Positions 6,895-15,692 of a stretch of DNA of 64,000 nucleotides are shown here, in pieces. Origin of the DNA: JAGLOK01 sp963675575 (lineage in GTDB: Bacteria; Bacillota; Clostridia; Christensenellales; UMGS416); NCBI GenBank assembly GCA_963675575.1, contig OY776378.1, positions 2,170,001 through 2,234,000 of the forward strand, given 5' to 3'. The position numbers were made by a program, and so were the translations under genes. A model generated the notes under the pieces. That model was not told the DNA's origin. It did no database searches and saw nothing but the letters and a program-made list of their open reading frames with translations. Numbering within the stretch: the first letter of the stretch is position 1; every line of letters starts with the position of its first letter.

Positions 6895-8913
6895 TCAAAA
6901 TCGGCATTTTTGCCAAACCAGCATCTCGCCTGGTTTGCGGTTTCCCCATACCCCGTAAGGAACCGCGCGCAGAACAGTGGACTCGGTCTCAAAATGTGCA
7001 TCATCATACAGCTGACCGTTCCAGCCTTTATTGATCAAACGGCACCCATCATAGATTAGTACAGGGAGTTCTCCTGGCAGTGCGTCATCCCGGCATTCCT
7101 GCACAGCTACACCCGCATAGATAAACACTGAGGCGAGGTTATTACCGTTGTCCGTTTCCTCCAGGCAATACACACACGGTCCTTTCATCAAAGCGGTCTT
7201 GCCTGCATTCGCCCGAACCTTCGGATCTGCCGCTATCCATTTTGGTTCAACATGCAAGTGAGCTTCAACCGTGTGCTCCCCTCCGAAATTGCCGATTACT
7301 ATCGCATACCCTTTAATTATTTGCGGCTGAATGGATGCGTCATCCAGAAAAAATTCCGGCGTATCCGCATAATCTGGTATGCGGATCGCCAAAGAAAATA
7401 CCGCGCCCTCCTCTGCCTTAATGGTCACGGTGACATTTCCGTTCTGCATGAGGTCTGAGTCGATTACCACTTCGGTCCGGACGTCTGCAACGGTAGTTTT
7501 AAAGGAGGAGGAGATGAAAAGGTTGATATAGATTGTATCGTCACTCTGCGCATAAATATACTGGCCGAGCGAAGCCAAAGTACGCGCCACATTGGGGGGG
7601 CAGCATGCCACGCTGAACCAGCGCTGCCGTACAGGCTTGACGTGTTTTAAAGACGTTGCATCTAGGCATGCTTCCGGCCAAACTTCCTGAGGATTCACAT
7701 AGAAGTACCGGTCTCCCTCGACACTGATGCCCGCAAGCACCGTATTGTACAGCGCACGCTCCACAATATTATAGTAACTCGCATCCTGTTCCATTAAGGA
7801 CATTCTGCGGCCAAAAAGCGCAAGCCCGATGGATGCGCACGTTTCGCAATAACCCGAATCGTTCGGGAGATGATAATCTGTTGTAAACCGTTCAAGTATG
7901 CCAGATGAACCAATGCCGCCTGTTATATACATCCGTCTATCGGTCGTGTTTTGCCACAACGCCCGACACGCATCCAGCATCTGATGATCCTTGAATTCCA
8001 GCGCAATGTCCGCCATTGCACAATACATGTACATTGCCCGCACCGAATGACCCTCGGCAGTACGCTGCTGCGTTACCGGCATATGGGCCTGAGAGTATTT
8101 TAAATCATAATCCATGAATTCCGGAAATATCATACGGCTGCCACGCTTTTCAATCTCCTGACTGAAATAGTTCGGTTCCTGACCGCGTTCGTCAATGAAA
8201 AATCGCGCGCAGTCCAGATACCGGCTTTCTTTGGTGCAGCGGAAAAGCTTCACCAGCGCGAGCTCAATTTCCTGATGCCCGGGATATCCCTTGCGCTGCC
8301 CTTCCTCCGCACCGAATTCACGGCAAATCAAATCCGCGAAACGGCGCGAGATGTTCAGCAGATTATCCTTTCCTGTAGCTTCGTAATAGGCCACGCCCGC
8401 CTCGATCAGATATCCGGCGCAATAGAGCTCATGCCCTTCCACCAGATTACTCCATCGTCCCTGCGGTTCTGCAATGGTAAAGTAGGTATTCAGATACCCG
8501 TCCGTCAGCTGTGCACGTCCGATAAGAGATATAACTTCATCAGCTATGTTTTCGAAATCTTTGCATCTTCCGTTATTTAAACAGTAGGCAACGGTCTCCA
8601 ACCACTTGTAAACATCCGTATCCACAAATATTACGCCTTTGTGTTCCCCTTTTAATTCACCTGCAGCTATACGGAAATTCTTAATGCAGTAGGATTCCAT
8701 GACCTGCTGTCCGCCATCCTGAATGAAGTTTCCGGTCTGTGAGTCAAGTATGTTCCAGTTATTATAAGTAGGATCGGCGCCGGAAATCCTATCGTTAAGT
8801 ATCTTCCATTGGTTCGGAACGATAACGTCCGCAACCATTTCAGTGTAATGGCTCCACAAGGTATCGCTAATTTCCACTTGTCTCAGGTCTGGCAGCCTTA
8901 ATGGTGAAATCAT
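6895..8913 (-). CDS. GH127 beta-L-arabinofuranosidase
   Basis: This 672-residue enzyme matches GH127 (formerly DUF1680) in length and motifs. Y-C-E-T-C at 355-359 supplies the Glu and Cys, and the C-C pair at 437-438 in A-C-C-P-P-N supplies the remaining cysteines of the zinc-thiolate centre; in the characterised HypBA1 enzyme one cysteine of that pair is the nucleophile. No signal peptide is present, so it should hydrolyse imported beta-L-arabinofuranosyl disaccharides in the cytoplasm. It is the first gene of the leftward arabinoside operon, directly behind a promoter carrying a LacI-type operator. Family assignment is firm; substrate is inferred from the family. Confidence 0.92.
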   Translation of the reverse strand: MISPLRLPDLRQVEISDTLWSHYTEMVADVIVPNQWKILNDRISGADPTYNNWNILDSQTGNFIQDGGQQVMESYCIKNFRIAAGELKGEHKGVIFVDTDVYKWLETVAYCLNNGRCKDFENIADEVISLIGRAQLTDGYLNTYFTIAEPQGRWSNLVEGHELYCAGYLIEAGVAYYEATGKDNLLNISRRFADLICREFGAEEGQRKGYPGHQEIELALVKLFRCTKESRYLDCARFFIDERGQEPNYFSQEIEKRGSRMIFPEFMDYDLKYSQAHMPVTQQRTAEGHSVRAMYMYCAMADIALEFKDHQMLDACRALWQNTTDRRMYITGGIGSSGILERFTTDYHLPNDSGYCETCASIGLALFGRRMSLMEQDASYYNIVERALYNTVLAGISVEGDRYFYVNPQEVWPEACLDATSLKHVKPVRQRWFSVACCPPNVARTLASLGQYIYAQSDDTIYINLFISSSFKTTVADVRTEVVIDSDLMQNGNVTVTIKAEEGAVFSLAIRIPDYADTPEFFLDDASIQPQIIKGYAIVIGNFGGEHTVEAHLHVEPKWIAADPKVRANAGKTALMKGPCVYCLEETDNGNNLASVFIYAGVAVQECRDDALPGELPVLIYDGCRLINKGWNGQLYDDAHFETESTVLRAVPYGVWGNRKPGEMLVWQKCRF

Positions 8914-8960
8914 ATGTTTGCTCCATTCTGGTTATAAGAGATTTTAATTGGCATACGAGA

Positions 8961-8972
8961 GTAAACGTTTAC
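8961..8972. promoter_or_regulatory. LacI-type operator O1 in the GH127 promoter
   Basis: GTAAACGTTTAC is a perfect 12-base palindrome. It lies at about +5 to +16 of the GH127 transcript predicted from the -10 at 8984-8989, so a bound repressor would block transcription start or escape. It also matches 12 of 14 positions of a CcpA cre consensus, so catabolite control is an alternative or additional use. Confidence 0.75.
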
Positions 8973-8983
8973 CTTTATTTCGA

Positions 8984-9012
8984 ACTATAGTACATAATTT
9001 TGTGTTTGTAAA
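8984..9012 (-). promoter_or_regulatory. Sigma-A promoter of the GH127 operon
   Basis: The minus strand shows TTTACA (9007-9012), a 17-base spacer and TATAGT (8984-8989), giving a start near 8977 and a leader of about 64 bases to the GH127 ATG. Operator O1 lies just downstream of the start point. Confidence 0.75.
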
Positions 9013-9100
9013 GAGCCATTTTCAATATTTATCAATTATATTTTTATATTTTTATTGTTTATCGATAAATTATTAAAATTATAATGCTTAATTGCTTTTG

Positions 9101-9111
9101 TTAAACGTTTT
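9101..9111. promoter_or_regulatory. LacI-type operator O2 between the divergent promoters
   Basis: TTAAACGTTTT repeats the AAACGTTT core midway between O1 and O3. It may be an auxiliary site for looping or cooperative binding. Confidence 0.6.
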
Positions 9112-9182
9112 CCTTTTAATGCGATTAATCATCAATTATCCACATTTTTTAACCTTTTCGCTAAATTTTCGAGTATTTACTC

Positions 9183-9211
9183 TTGTTAGTTAAACGTTTT
9201 TGTGATATTGT
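9183..9211 (+). promoter_or_regulatory. Promoter of the LacI-family gene with operator O3 in its spacer
   Basis: TTGTTA (9183-9188) and TATTGT (9206-9211) are 17 bases apart. The third AAACGTTT site (9190-9200) fills the spacer, so binding should exclude RNA polymerase and autoregulate the repressor and GH51 genes. Confidence 0.7.
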
Positions 9212-9246
9212 TTACATGATTTTTATTTATTTTTCAAGGAGATTGT

Positions 9247-10293
9247 ATGGCTACAATACGTGAGATTTCAAAAAAGGCGAATGTATCAATAGCTACCGTA
9301 TCCAAAGTGTTAAATGGAAAGGGCGGAGTAAGTAAAGCGACGATAGAAAACGTTATGGCCATTGCGCAGGAACTTAACTATCGTCCCAACCTAACTGCCA
9401 GAAGTTTAAAAAGCGGGCAGAGCAGAACGTTGGGAGTAATAACCGAGGACCTCACTGTCTTCAACACCCCCGAAATCGTTGATGGGATAGACGCCTACTG
9501 CGAATTAAATGACTATCATTATATATTGGGCAATCTCCGTTTCAATAAACGATACGGACACCATCCTCAAAACACCGAGGAGTGTGAGAAGCTCGTCCAT
9601 TCCCTAGTTGATACTATGCTCTCGAAGCAAGTTGACGGTATGATTTATATTGGCTGCCACAGCCACGCTGTCGTCCCTATACGCAACAACGGAGAGATAC
9701 CATTCGTTTATGCATACTGCTATAGTACGGATCCCAACGTACCTTCAGTTCTGTTTGATGATCAAAAAGCGGCCTTTGAAGCTACCCAGTTATTAATAGA
9801 CAAAGGGCATCGCAACATCGGCGTTATTGCTGGTCAGGTGGACAGTATTCATACAGCCAATCGCATACTCGGCTATCAGGAAGCATTGTACGCTAATAAT
9901 ATTCCATACAACCCCAATATCACCGTAAACGGCGAATGGGAAAGAAATGAAGGGTACTCTCTAAGCGAAAAGCTCATCCAAGCAGGCGTAACTGCAATAT
10001 TCGCTCATAACGATCTTATGGCAACAGGCGTTATCGAGTACTGTAATGAACACGGTTTTGAAGTTGGCAAAGATATTGCACTAATAGGTTTTGACAACCG
10101 TGAAATAGGCACGGCCTGCCGCCCCACCCTAAGCACAGTATCACTTCCTCTTTTTGATATGGGGCAAACCGCAACTCACTTGCTGCTCGATATGATTGAC
10201 GGTCGTCATATAAAGTGTGGTCAAAAACTGATGCTTGCCTGTACGGTGATTGAACGAGAATCCACTGGAAAGTCAAGAAAAGAGCAATCATAA
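9247..10293 (+). CDS. LacI-family transcriptional regulator of the arabinoside locus
   Basis: This 348-residue repressor has the LacI helix-turn-helix at residues 3-25 (I-R-E-I-S-K-K-A-N-V-S-I-A-T-V-S-K-V-L-N), the hinge helix near residues 45-58 and a periplasmic-binding-like effector domain from about residue 60 (T-L-G-V-I). An AAGGAG site stands 5 bases before the ATG. It is transcribed divergently from the GH127 operon and together with GH51. Three AAACGTTT sites in the shared control region are its likely operators; arabinose or an arabinoside is the likely inducer by context. The effector domain is GalR/AraR-like, not the GntR-type AraR fusion of Bacillus. Confidence 0.9.
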   Translation: MATIREISKKANVSIATVSKVLNGKGGVSKATIENVMAIAQELNYRPNLTARSLKSGQSRTLGVITEDLTVFNTPEIVDGIDAYCELNDYHYILGNLRFNKRYGHHPQNTEECEKLVHSLVDTMLSKQVDGMIYIGCHSHAVVPIRNNGEIPFVYAYCYSTDPNVPSVLFDDQKAAFEATQLLIDKGHRNIGVIAGQVDSIHTANRILGYQEALYANNIPYNPNITVNGEWERNEGYSLSEKLIQAGVTAIFAHNDLMATGVIEYCNEHGFEVGKDIALIGFDNREIGTACRPTLSTVSLPLFDMGQTATHLLLDMIDGRHIKCGQKLMLACTVIERESTGKSRKEQS

Positions 10294-10296
10294 AGA

Positions 10297-11826
10297 ATGA
10301 ATTGTAAAGCAAAAATAAAATTGAATGTTAAGTCTGTAATTTCGCAAATAGACAAACGCCTTTATGGCTCTTTTATCGAGCATATGGGGAGAGCTGTATA
10401 TACCGGCATATATGAGCCGGAGCATCCTACTGCAAATTCGGACGGGTTTCGCCAAGATGTAATAGATTTAATCCGTCCACTCAACCTTCCTATAGTGCGT
10501 TATCCAGGAGGTAATTTTGTTTCGGGGTATCAATGGGAAGACGGCGTAGGTCCGCTAGATTCGCGTCCTGTTAGGCCAGAGCTAGCTTGGTACGCTATCG
10601 AGACGAATAAGGTTGGTACAAATGATTTTATGGATTTCTTAAAGCATATTGGTTCGGAGCCTATGTTCGCAGTTAATTTAGGTACCCGCGGCGCGCAGGA
10701 TGCCGTCAATCTGCTTGAATACTGCAACTTTCCCGGCGGAACTTATTACAGCGATCTTCGCATATCTCATGGTTATCTAAAGCCGCATAACATTAATCTT
10801 TGGTGCCTAGGCAACGAGATGGATGGCCCGTGGCAGATATGCTCTAAAACAGCCGAAGAGTACGGTCGTATCGCCTGTGAAACAGCAAAAATGATGAAAT
10901 GGCTTGATCCCGAAATCGAGCTTGTCGTATGCGGAAGCTCTTTCCGAGAAATGCCTACGTTTGGAGATTGGGAGCGGACTGTATTAAGACATACCTATGA
11001 ACTCGTTGATTATCTTTCCCTGCATACCTACTATATGAACATGGAGAACGATATCCCTTCGTTCCTTGCAAGCAATGTGAAGATGGACAGTTTTATAAAG
11101 GAAGTAGCAGCTATCTGCGCAGAGATAAAGGCAGAGAAGAACTCCAATAAGGATATAAAACTTTCTTTTGACGAATGGAATGTCTGGTATCATTTTAAAA
11201 AGGGATGTGTTGACCCCGAAAAATGGATCGAATCACGTCCTGTCGAGGAAGAACTTTTCGACTTTGCAGATGCACTGCTTGTTGGCAGCATGCTTATAAC
11301 GTTAATAAACAACTCCGACACGGTTAAAATAGCATGCTTAGCTCAGCTTGTTAATGTCATCGCGCCTATTATGACTGAACCGCTTGGGCGAGCATACGTT
11401 CAAACAATATATTATCCGTTTCTTTACACATCGCGCAGCGGACACGGAACTGCGTTAAATGTCGAACTTGATACTCCTGTTTATTCTTGCAATATTGGTA
11501 CAAATGTGCCTTATATCGACTGCGCCGCAGTGCTCAACAAAAAAAAAGACGAGCTTACACTATTCCTCGTCAATAAGAGTCTTAACGAGGATATAGATTG
11601 TACTATTACCCTCGACAATCTTTTTGCATCAGAACTAATAGAATGGATTTATCTTGGCGATTTTGCGCTAGATGCTGTTAACACAGCTGACTTTGCACCC
11701 GTAAAGCCTGCCACTAGAAATGATGCCGTTATTTCAGCTGACGGTATTTTTGCATCACTTTCCCAGGCCTCTTGGAATATGCTTAGATTCAATCTTAAGG
11801 GTTCTGAACGGGGTACTGAGATATGA
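10297..11826 (+). CDS. GH51 alpha-L-arabinofuranosidase
   Basis: This 509-residue enzyme is of standard GH51 length. The acid/base Glu174 lies in L-G-N-E-M-D-G-P-W and the nucleophile Glu293 in S-F-D-E-W-N-V-W-Y, matching the E175/E294 pair of characterised clostridial/Geobacillus enzymes. R-L-Y-G-S-F-I-E-H and R-Y-P-G-G-N-F are further family marks. No signal peptide is present, so it should release L-arabinose from imported arabino-oligosaccharides in the cytoplasm. It starts 3 bases after the regulator stop and is co-transcribed with it, while GH127 handles the beta linkage from the opposite operon. Confidence 0.94.
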   Translation: MNCKAKIKLNVKSVISQIDKRLYGSFIEHMGRAVYTGIYEPEHPTANSDGFRQDVIDLIRPLNLPIVRYPGGNFVSGYQWEDGVGPLDSRPVRPELAWYAIETNKVGTNDFMDFLKHIGSEPMFAVNLGTRGAQDAVNLLEYCNFPGGTYYSDLRISHGYLKPHNINLWCLGNEMDGPWQICSKTAEEYGRIACETAKMMKWLDPEIELVVCGSSFREMPTFGDWERTVLRHTYELVDYLSLHTYYMNMENDIPSFLASNVKMDSFIKEVAAICAEIKAEKNSNKDIKLSFDEWNVWYHFKKGCVDPEKWIESRPVEEELFDFADALLVGSMLITLINNSDTVKIACLAQLVNVIAPIMTEPLGRAYVQTIYYPFLYTSRSGHGTALNVELDTPVYSCNIGTNVPYIDCAAVLNKKKDELTLFLVNKSLNEDIDCTITLDNLFASELIEWIYLGDFALDAVNTADFAPVKPATRNDAVISADGIFASLSQASWNMLRFNLKGSERGTEI

Positions 11827-12125
11827 ACTTTTTTATTAGACAGTTCATAACACAGTACCTTTTTTGTGTCCATAAATCCACTATAAAGTGCATTTTCAAG
11901 CATTAATATTATTTGAACAGGGTACAGTATATTGGACAGATTTTACGGGAATCCTATATATGTATCCTTTTCTAATATTGAATGTAAAAATTGCGAAAGT
12001 AAGCAAATGCAATATATTTACCGTCCGCAAGTAGTATTTAGTATGAAAATTTGTTATTTGTACTTTCTATAATTAAGTATATTTGTCTTAAATGTAGCTT
12101 TTCTAGAGGTTCAAATTCCAATACC
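11827..12125. other. Intergenic stretch with no recognisable gene
   Basis: AT-rich sequence between the GH51 stop and the IS3 remnant. I found no open frame resembling a protein, no convincing terminator and no tRNA; a T-loop-like string near 12110 lacks a pairing stem. Confidence 0.5.
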
Positions 12126-12435
12126 CTATGTAGATAGATTATTATACATCTGCTCCTTTTCATTAGGAGTTAAGTTTCCTAGTTTCTCATCCGGTCTTTC
12201 ATCATTAAAAAAGCTAATATATTCATCAATAGATCCCATTAAATCATCAACCGTTTTATAATAATTATGGTTAGCTCTTCTTGTTTAAACATTCTAAAGA
12301 AACTTTCAGCAACTGCATTATCATATGGACAACCAGCTCTTGAAAATGATGATTTATATCCCTTTTCTTTTAAAAGTGTTCTAAAATTATATGCACGAGC
12401 TGTGGCTTCAGCGCCATACACTACATGAGTTGTAT
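12126..12435 (-). pseudogene. IS3-family transposase OrfB, C-terminal remnant
   Basis: The leftward translation contains F-S-R-A-G-C-P-Y-D-N-A-V-A-E-S-F-F and, after a one-base frameshift near 12270, N-Y-Y-K-T-V-D-D, then F-F-N-D-E-R-P and a C-terminal stop at 12126. This is the end of an IS3-family DDE transposase including the last acidic residue (the Glu in A-E-S-F-F). The start, the first two acidic residues and the element's ends are missing. It could come from the same element type as the N-terminal remnant at 988-1258, but the two do not overlap, so this cannot be tested here. Confidence 0.8.
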
Positions 12436-12445
12436 CATATATTGA

Positions 12446-12562
12446 TTATCTCTTTTCCTTTATACTGCTAATTATTGTTCTCCCTTGAGTTTTCTCAGTT
12501 ACAAATTTGGTATAGCAACGAGCCATACTCCATGTTGTTACCCATTCACCCTTCTTAAACAT
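12446..12562 (-). pseudogene. Probable 5' stub of an SGNH/GDSL hydrolase
   Basis: A 38-codon leftward frame begins at an ATG with GAGGT just upstream and reads K-G-E-W-V-T-T-W-S-M-A, resembling the W-V-T-T-W-S opening of SGNH/GDSL esterases, then stops where the IS3 remnant begins. The similarity is short and the call is tentative. It follows the GH3 remnant in the same direction, as an acetyl-esterase would in a hemicellulose operon. Confidence 0.35.
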
Positions 12563-12592
12563 TACCTCTTTCTTTCAACTATATCATTGATT

Positions 12593-13330
12593 TTAAATAG
12601 TAAACTTTTTATGTTTTTCCATAGCTTTTTTGCTGTCATCTCCTATATAAACAGTATACGAGGAATCCAGTGTCCAACCACTTGGGGGAATAGAATTTCA
12701 GCTCCTGAAACTCAACAATTATTTCCACTGTTTTTTCTTCACCAGGCTGTAGCTCAACTCGATTAAACCCTTTTAATAATTTTACTGGTCTTTCTTTTTC
12801 TAAATCATTGCTGCCAAAATAAACTTGTATCACATCTGCTCCTGCAAATTTCCCAATGTTTTTAACACTGGTGCTAATCTTGACCACTTCATCGTGCAAC
12901 TTTATATCAAAGTCACCTATCTGGAATTCTGTATAACTAAGTCCATACCCAAAAGGATATGCTACCGACCTTTTCTCTTTGTCAAATAGTGTATAGCCAT
13001 GATAATATCCATATTCAATCACATATGGTTTATCACCAATGCCAATTATGGGTGGATATTCTTCTTCTGTCCTAGCTACTGTAAAAGGCAATTTCCCGCT
13101 AAAATTCACCTTCCCGAAAGCAGATTTGCTAGTGCACTACCACCTTCACAACCGCTGTAATAATTCATAATAATAGCGTCAGCATATTGTTTCCACTCTT
13201 CAACAATGACGGCACAAATTTTCTTTAGAGGAAATGTTAAAAAAAGAATAGGTGAAGTTGACATTTTGTATAGATAGCTTTCGTGCAACCTCAATACTTC
13301 TTCCCGATAAAAACATTCATAGGGCAGTTC
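12593..13330 (-). pseudogene. GH3 glycoside hydrolase, frameshifted C-terminal remnant
   Basis: Three frames together read the GH3 C-terminal region: D-A-I-I-M-N-Y-Y-S-G-C-E-G-G-S-A-L-A-N-L-L, then G-K-V-N-F-S-G-K-L-P-F-T-V, the Y-P-F-G-Y-G-L-S-Y-T-E-F motif, a fibronectin III-like domain, and W-T-L-D-S-S-Y-T-V-Y-I-G-D near the end. A missing T near 13115 and an extra C in a C5 run near 12681 shift the frame. The catalytic N-terminal domain with the Asp nucleophile is absent upstream of about 13330. Both indels lie in homopolymers, so read error is possible, but the 5' truncation is independent evidence of decay. Confidence 0.85.
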
Positions 13331-13370
13331 AATAAAAAGACTACCAACTGACTTAGTCAGTAGTCTTTTC
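13331..13370 (-). terminator. Rho-independent terminator of the GH2/GH3/ABC operon
   Basis: AAAAGACTA (13335-13343) pairs with TAGTCTTTT (13361-13369), with an inner CTGAC/GTCAG stem and a small CCAA bulge. On the minus strand the stem is followed by TTTTTATT. It lies about 50 bases beyond the stop of the last gene at 13422. Confidence 0.8.
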
Positions 13371-13421
13371 ATGTTTGTTTACCTTTGAAATATTCGTGCT
13401 TTTCAATTAGACCTTTAGTCT

Positions 13422-14417
13422 CTATTCATTCTGATCTAAATATTTCGTGTTTGCCAGTTTCGCCCTTTCTCTATCCATGCGCCACTTCTGAAGTCTTCCC
13501 TGATTTGCAGAAATCCCAAGAAGTGTTAGCAATAATAGACCAGTTGTGACATCTCTGATGTAAGCTGAGACACCCATTGCAATGAAACCATTTGTCATAA
13601 TCGACATTGTAAATGTTCCAATAATCAACGCTATGGCTATGTTGCAGTATCTGGATAAAAACATGGCCAAGAATACGCCCATAAAGGCATTGAGTAAGGT
13701 GGGCATCGATCCGAACATGGAAACGTTCAACAATTGACCGTTTGAAGAAATGTACAAAACAGCTGCTGCTCCAAGAAAAATACCGCTTATTATAAACCCT
13801 ATTTGTTTAATCCTAGGTATATTTATTCCTGCACTTTTCGCAATTTCTTCGCTCCCGCCCAATGCACGGATATTGTGCCCATAAGTAGCGTAATTATACA
13901 GCAAGTAAAAAATTATAAATACAATAGCAAAAACAATAAAAATCCAAGGGGATCTTGCCAGTATAGTATATTTTATCGAAACTGTTGCTCCGCTTGGGAA
14001 AAACAGCCTGGGCAACGCTTCATAAACCAACATTATCCCCACTGTCAATACCAAAGTAGGCACTCGCAATTTATTGTTTAAAAACCCTGTAATTGTTGTT
14101 AAAATCACACCTGTCAAAAAACAGAAAATCACTAGACCCGGAAGTCCCGTATCCGTCATAACCATTAGATTTCCGCCTATTATTGCCGAAGCGATAACTA
14201 CAGCTCCAACCGAAAAATCCATCATTCCAAGTGTCATGTTTCCGACAAGTGCCATTGCTATCAATATGGGTATGATTGATTGACGCATTGTTACTGTCAT
14301 TGTGCGCATAGTTAGTGATCTTCCGTTTGTAAGCACTGCAAACAATGCAATTATAATTACCGGCAGAACTAAAGTTTTGAGTGTCCTAATTATGAATTGT
14401 TTAGCTTTTTCTTTCAA
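13422..14417 (-). CDS. Sugar ABC transporter permease, RbsC type (second)
   Basis: This 331-residue protein of eight to ten membrane helices belongs to the CUT2 (RbsC/XylH) permease family. G-M-M-D-F-S-V-G-A-V resembles the conserved D-L-S-V-G segment, and the ALGG-S-E-E-I-A-K-S-A-G-I loop is the coupling region. It is last in the operon GH2-GH3-ATPase-permease-binding protein-permease. Having two permease genes suggests a heterodimeric channel with the product at 15684-16676. Confidence 0.9.
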   Translation of the reverse strand: MKEKAKQFIIRTLKTLVLPVIIIALFAVLTNGRSLTMRTMTVTMRQSIIPILIAMALVGNMTLGMMDFSVGAVVIASAIIGGNLMVMTDTGLPGLVIFCFLTGVILTTITGFLNNKLRVPTLVLTVGIMLVYEALPRLFFPSGATVSIKYTILARSPWIFIVFAIVFIIFYLLYNYATYGHNIRALGGSEEIAKSAGINIPRIKQIGFIISGIFLGAAAVLYISSNGQLLNVSMFGSMPTLLNAFMGVFLAMFLSRYCNIAIALIIGTFTMSIMTNGFIAMGVSAYIRDVTTGLLLLTLLGISANQGRLQKWRMDRERAKLANTKYLDQNE

Positions 14418-14443
14418 TTTTTTACCTCATAGTATGCGACTGA

Positions 14444-15646
14444 TTAATCAACCAAATCGCTATGTCTTTCAGCTACGTCGACCAATGAGAAATTAGCACA
14501 TAATTCTTCAAAATTCTCATAAGTGAAGTCTGGATTAAATCCGACAATCATTGCCGCAATTTCTTCCGGGGTGTAAACAGGCAAATCACCCTCTATAAAT
14601 TTTTCGTAAAGTTCGTAATCAACACTGTTCCTAATTTCAATATGTTCACGCAATGCTGGTTTTGCTGTATCGGGGAGCAGCATTGTGCCGTCATATAAGT
14701 AGTTATACAAAACTGCAAATGATGTCATAATAGTACCGTATTGCCCACCTGCGATATAAACGAGAGTTCCGTTGTCAAAATAATCTTTTGTGCTTTCAGA
14801 AATATCTACTGTCGCAAGTTTTACACTTCCAATTAACCCTTCGTTTGCAATTGCCTGATACACGGCTTCATTGGAGGCTGTTGAAAAAATACCATCCATT
14901 TCAGGATATGCAGCCGCAAAAGATGAAACAGCAGGAGCCCACTGCGCCATGCTCAAATCTTCTGCAATTATTTCCATTTCAGGATATTGTGCTGCTCCGT
15001 CTACAAAACCTCTCATGCGATCATCATGGCTTTTAGCAAGACCTGGGGTTAAACCTATAACGCCAATTTTACGGCAACCGGCTTCATAAAGCGCCAACGC
15101 AGAATGGAGTCCAATGTTATAGTTGCTGTCAGCTACAGTCCCAATATAATTATCATAAGCTGATATTTCCAAAGCAATTTCTTCTGTATTCTGGCCACTA
15201 TATCCCACAAGAGCCACTCCTGCTTTTTGCGCATTATCCGCAGTAGCCACTGTAGTAGAGACCATCATCAGCCCATCTATGCCGCTTTGCATTGCAGAAT
15301 CAACAGCCGCTTGTCCCTGTTCCGTGCTAAAACCTGTCTCAACAAACATAAATTCTACATTGAAGGGCTCAGCTAGAGACTCAAGTGAGCTTTTAAATTG
15401 TGAACCGAGTTTGTCAGCAAAAGTCGAATATACCACAGCAATTTTCATGGCCGGCAGGTCACTCGGGAAAACGCTTTCTGCTTCAACCACTTCTGATATC
15501 ATTTCTTCGCTTACTGCTGGAGCTGCAACCTCCTCGCTCGCGGTGGGGGCTACGGTTGTTTCCTCGGGTGTAGTTGACGGAGTTGCACATGCTGTCATTG
15601 AGATGACAATCGCTATCACCAATACGTAGTAAAAAAATCTCTTCAT
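14444..15646 (-). CDS. Sugar-binding lipoprotein, Peripla_BP_4 type
   Basis: This 400-residue lipoprotein has the lipobox S-M-T-A-C with Cys20 followed by a Pro/Thr/Glu/Val-rich linker to about residue 65. The binding fold of the RbsB/LacI type starts at M-K-I-A-V-V-Y-S. It feeds the CUT2 permeases on either side. A strong AGGAGG site precedes the ATG, and a hairpin at 15675-15692 lies just upstream of it. The ligand is unknown; GH2 and GH3 neighbours suggest a beta-linked glycoside. Confidence 0.88.
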   Translation of the reverse strand: MKRFFYYVLVIAIVISMTACATPSTTPEETTVAPTASEEVAAPAVSEEMISEVVEAESVFPSDLPAMKIAVVYSTFADKLGSQFKSSLESLAEPFNVEFMFVETGFSTEQGQAAVDSAMQSGIDGLMMVSTTVATADNAQKAGVALVGYSGQNTEEIALEISAYDNYIGTVADSNYNIGLHSALALYEAGCRKIGVIGLTPGLAKSHDDRMRGFVDGAAQYPEMEIIAEDLSMAQWAPAVSSFAAAYPEMDGIFSTASNEAVYQAIANEGLIGSVKLATVDISESTKDYFDNGTLVYIAGGQYGTIMTSFAVLYNYLYDGTMLLPDTAKPALREHIEIRNSVDYELYEKFIEGDLPVYTPEEIAAMIVGFNPDFTYENFEELCANFSLVDVAERHSDLVD

Positions 15647-15674
15647 TATTTCATCCTCCTAGTTTATAATCCCA

Positions 15675-15692
15675 GCGACATTATTATGTCGC
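15675..15692. other. Intergenic hairpin between permease and binding-protein genes
   Basis: GCGACAT and ATGTCGC form a perfect 7-base stem with a TATT loop, spanning the permease stop codon. There is no T run after it, so it is more likely an mRNA processing or stabilising element before the binding-protein gene than a terminator. Confidence 0.5.

Noticed and set aside
12104..12122. T-loop-like GGTTCAAATTCC near the IS3 remnant
   Set aside because: The flanking bases do not pair into a T stem and no cloverleaf can be drawn upstream.
13106..13372. An 88-codon frame as a separate small gene
   Set aside because: Its first part is translated terminator sequence and its second part is the GH3 remnant in another frame.
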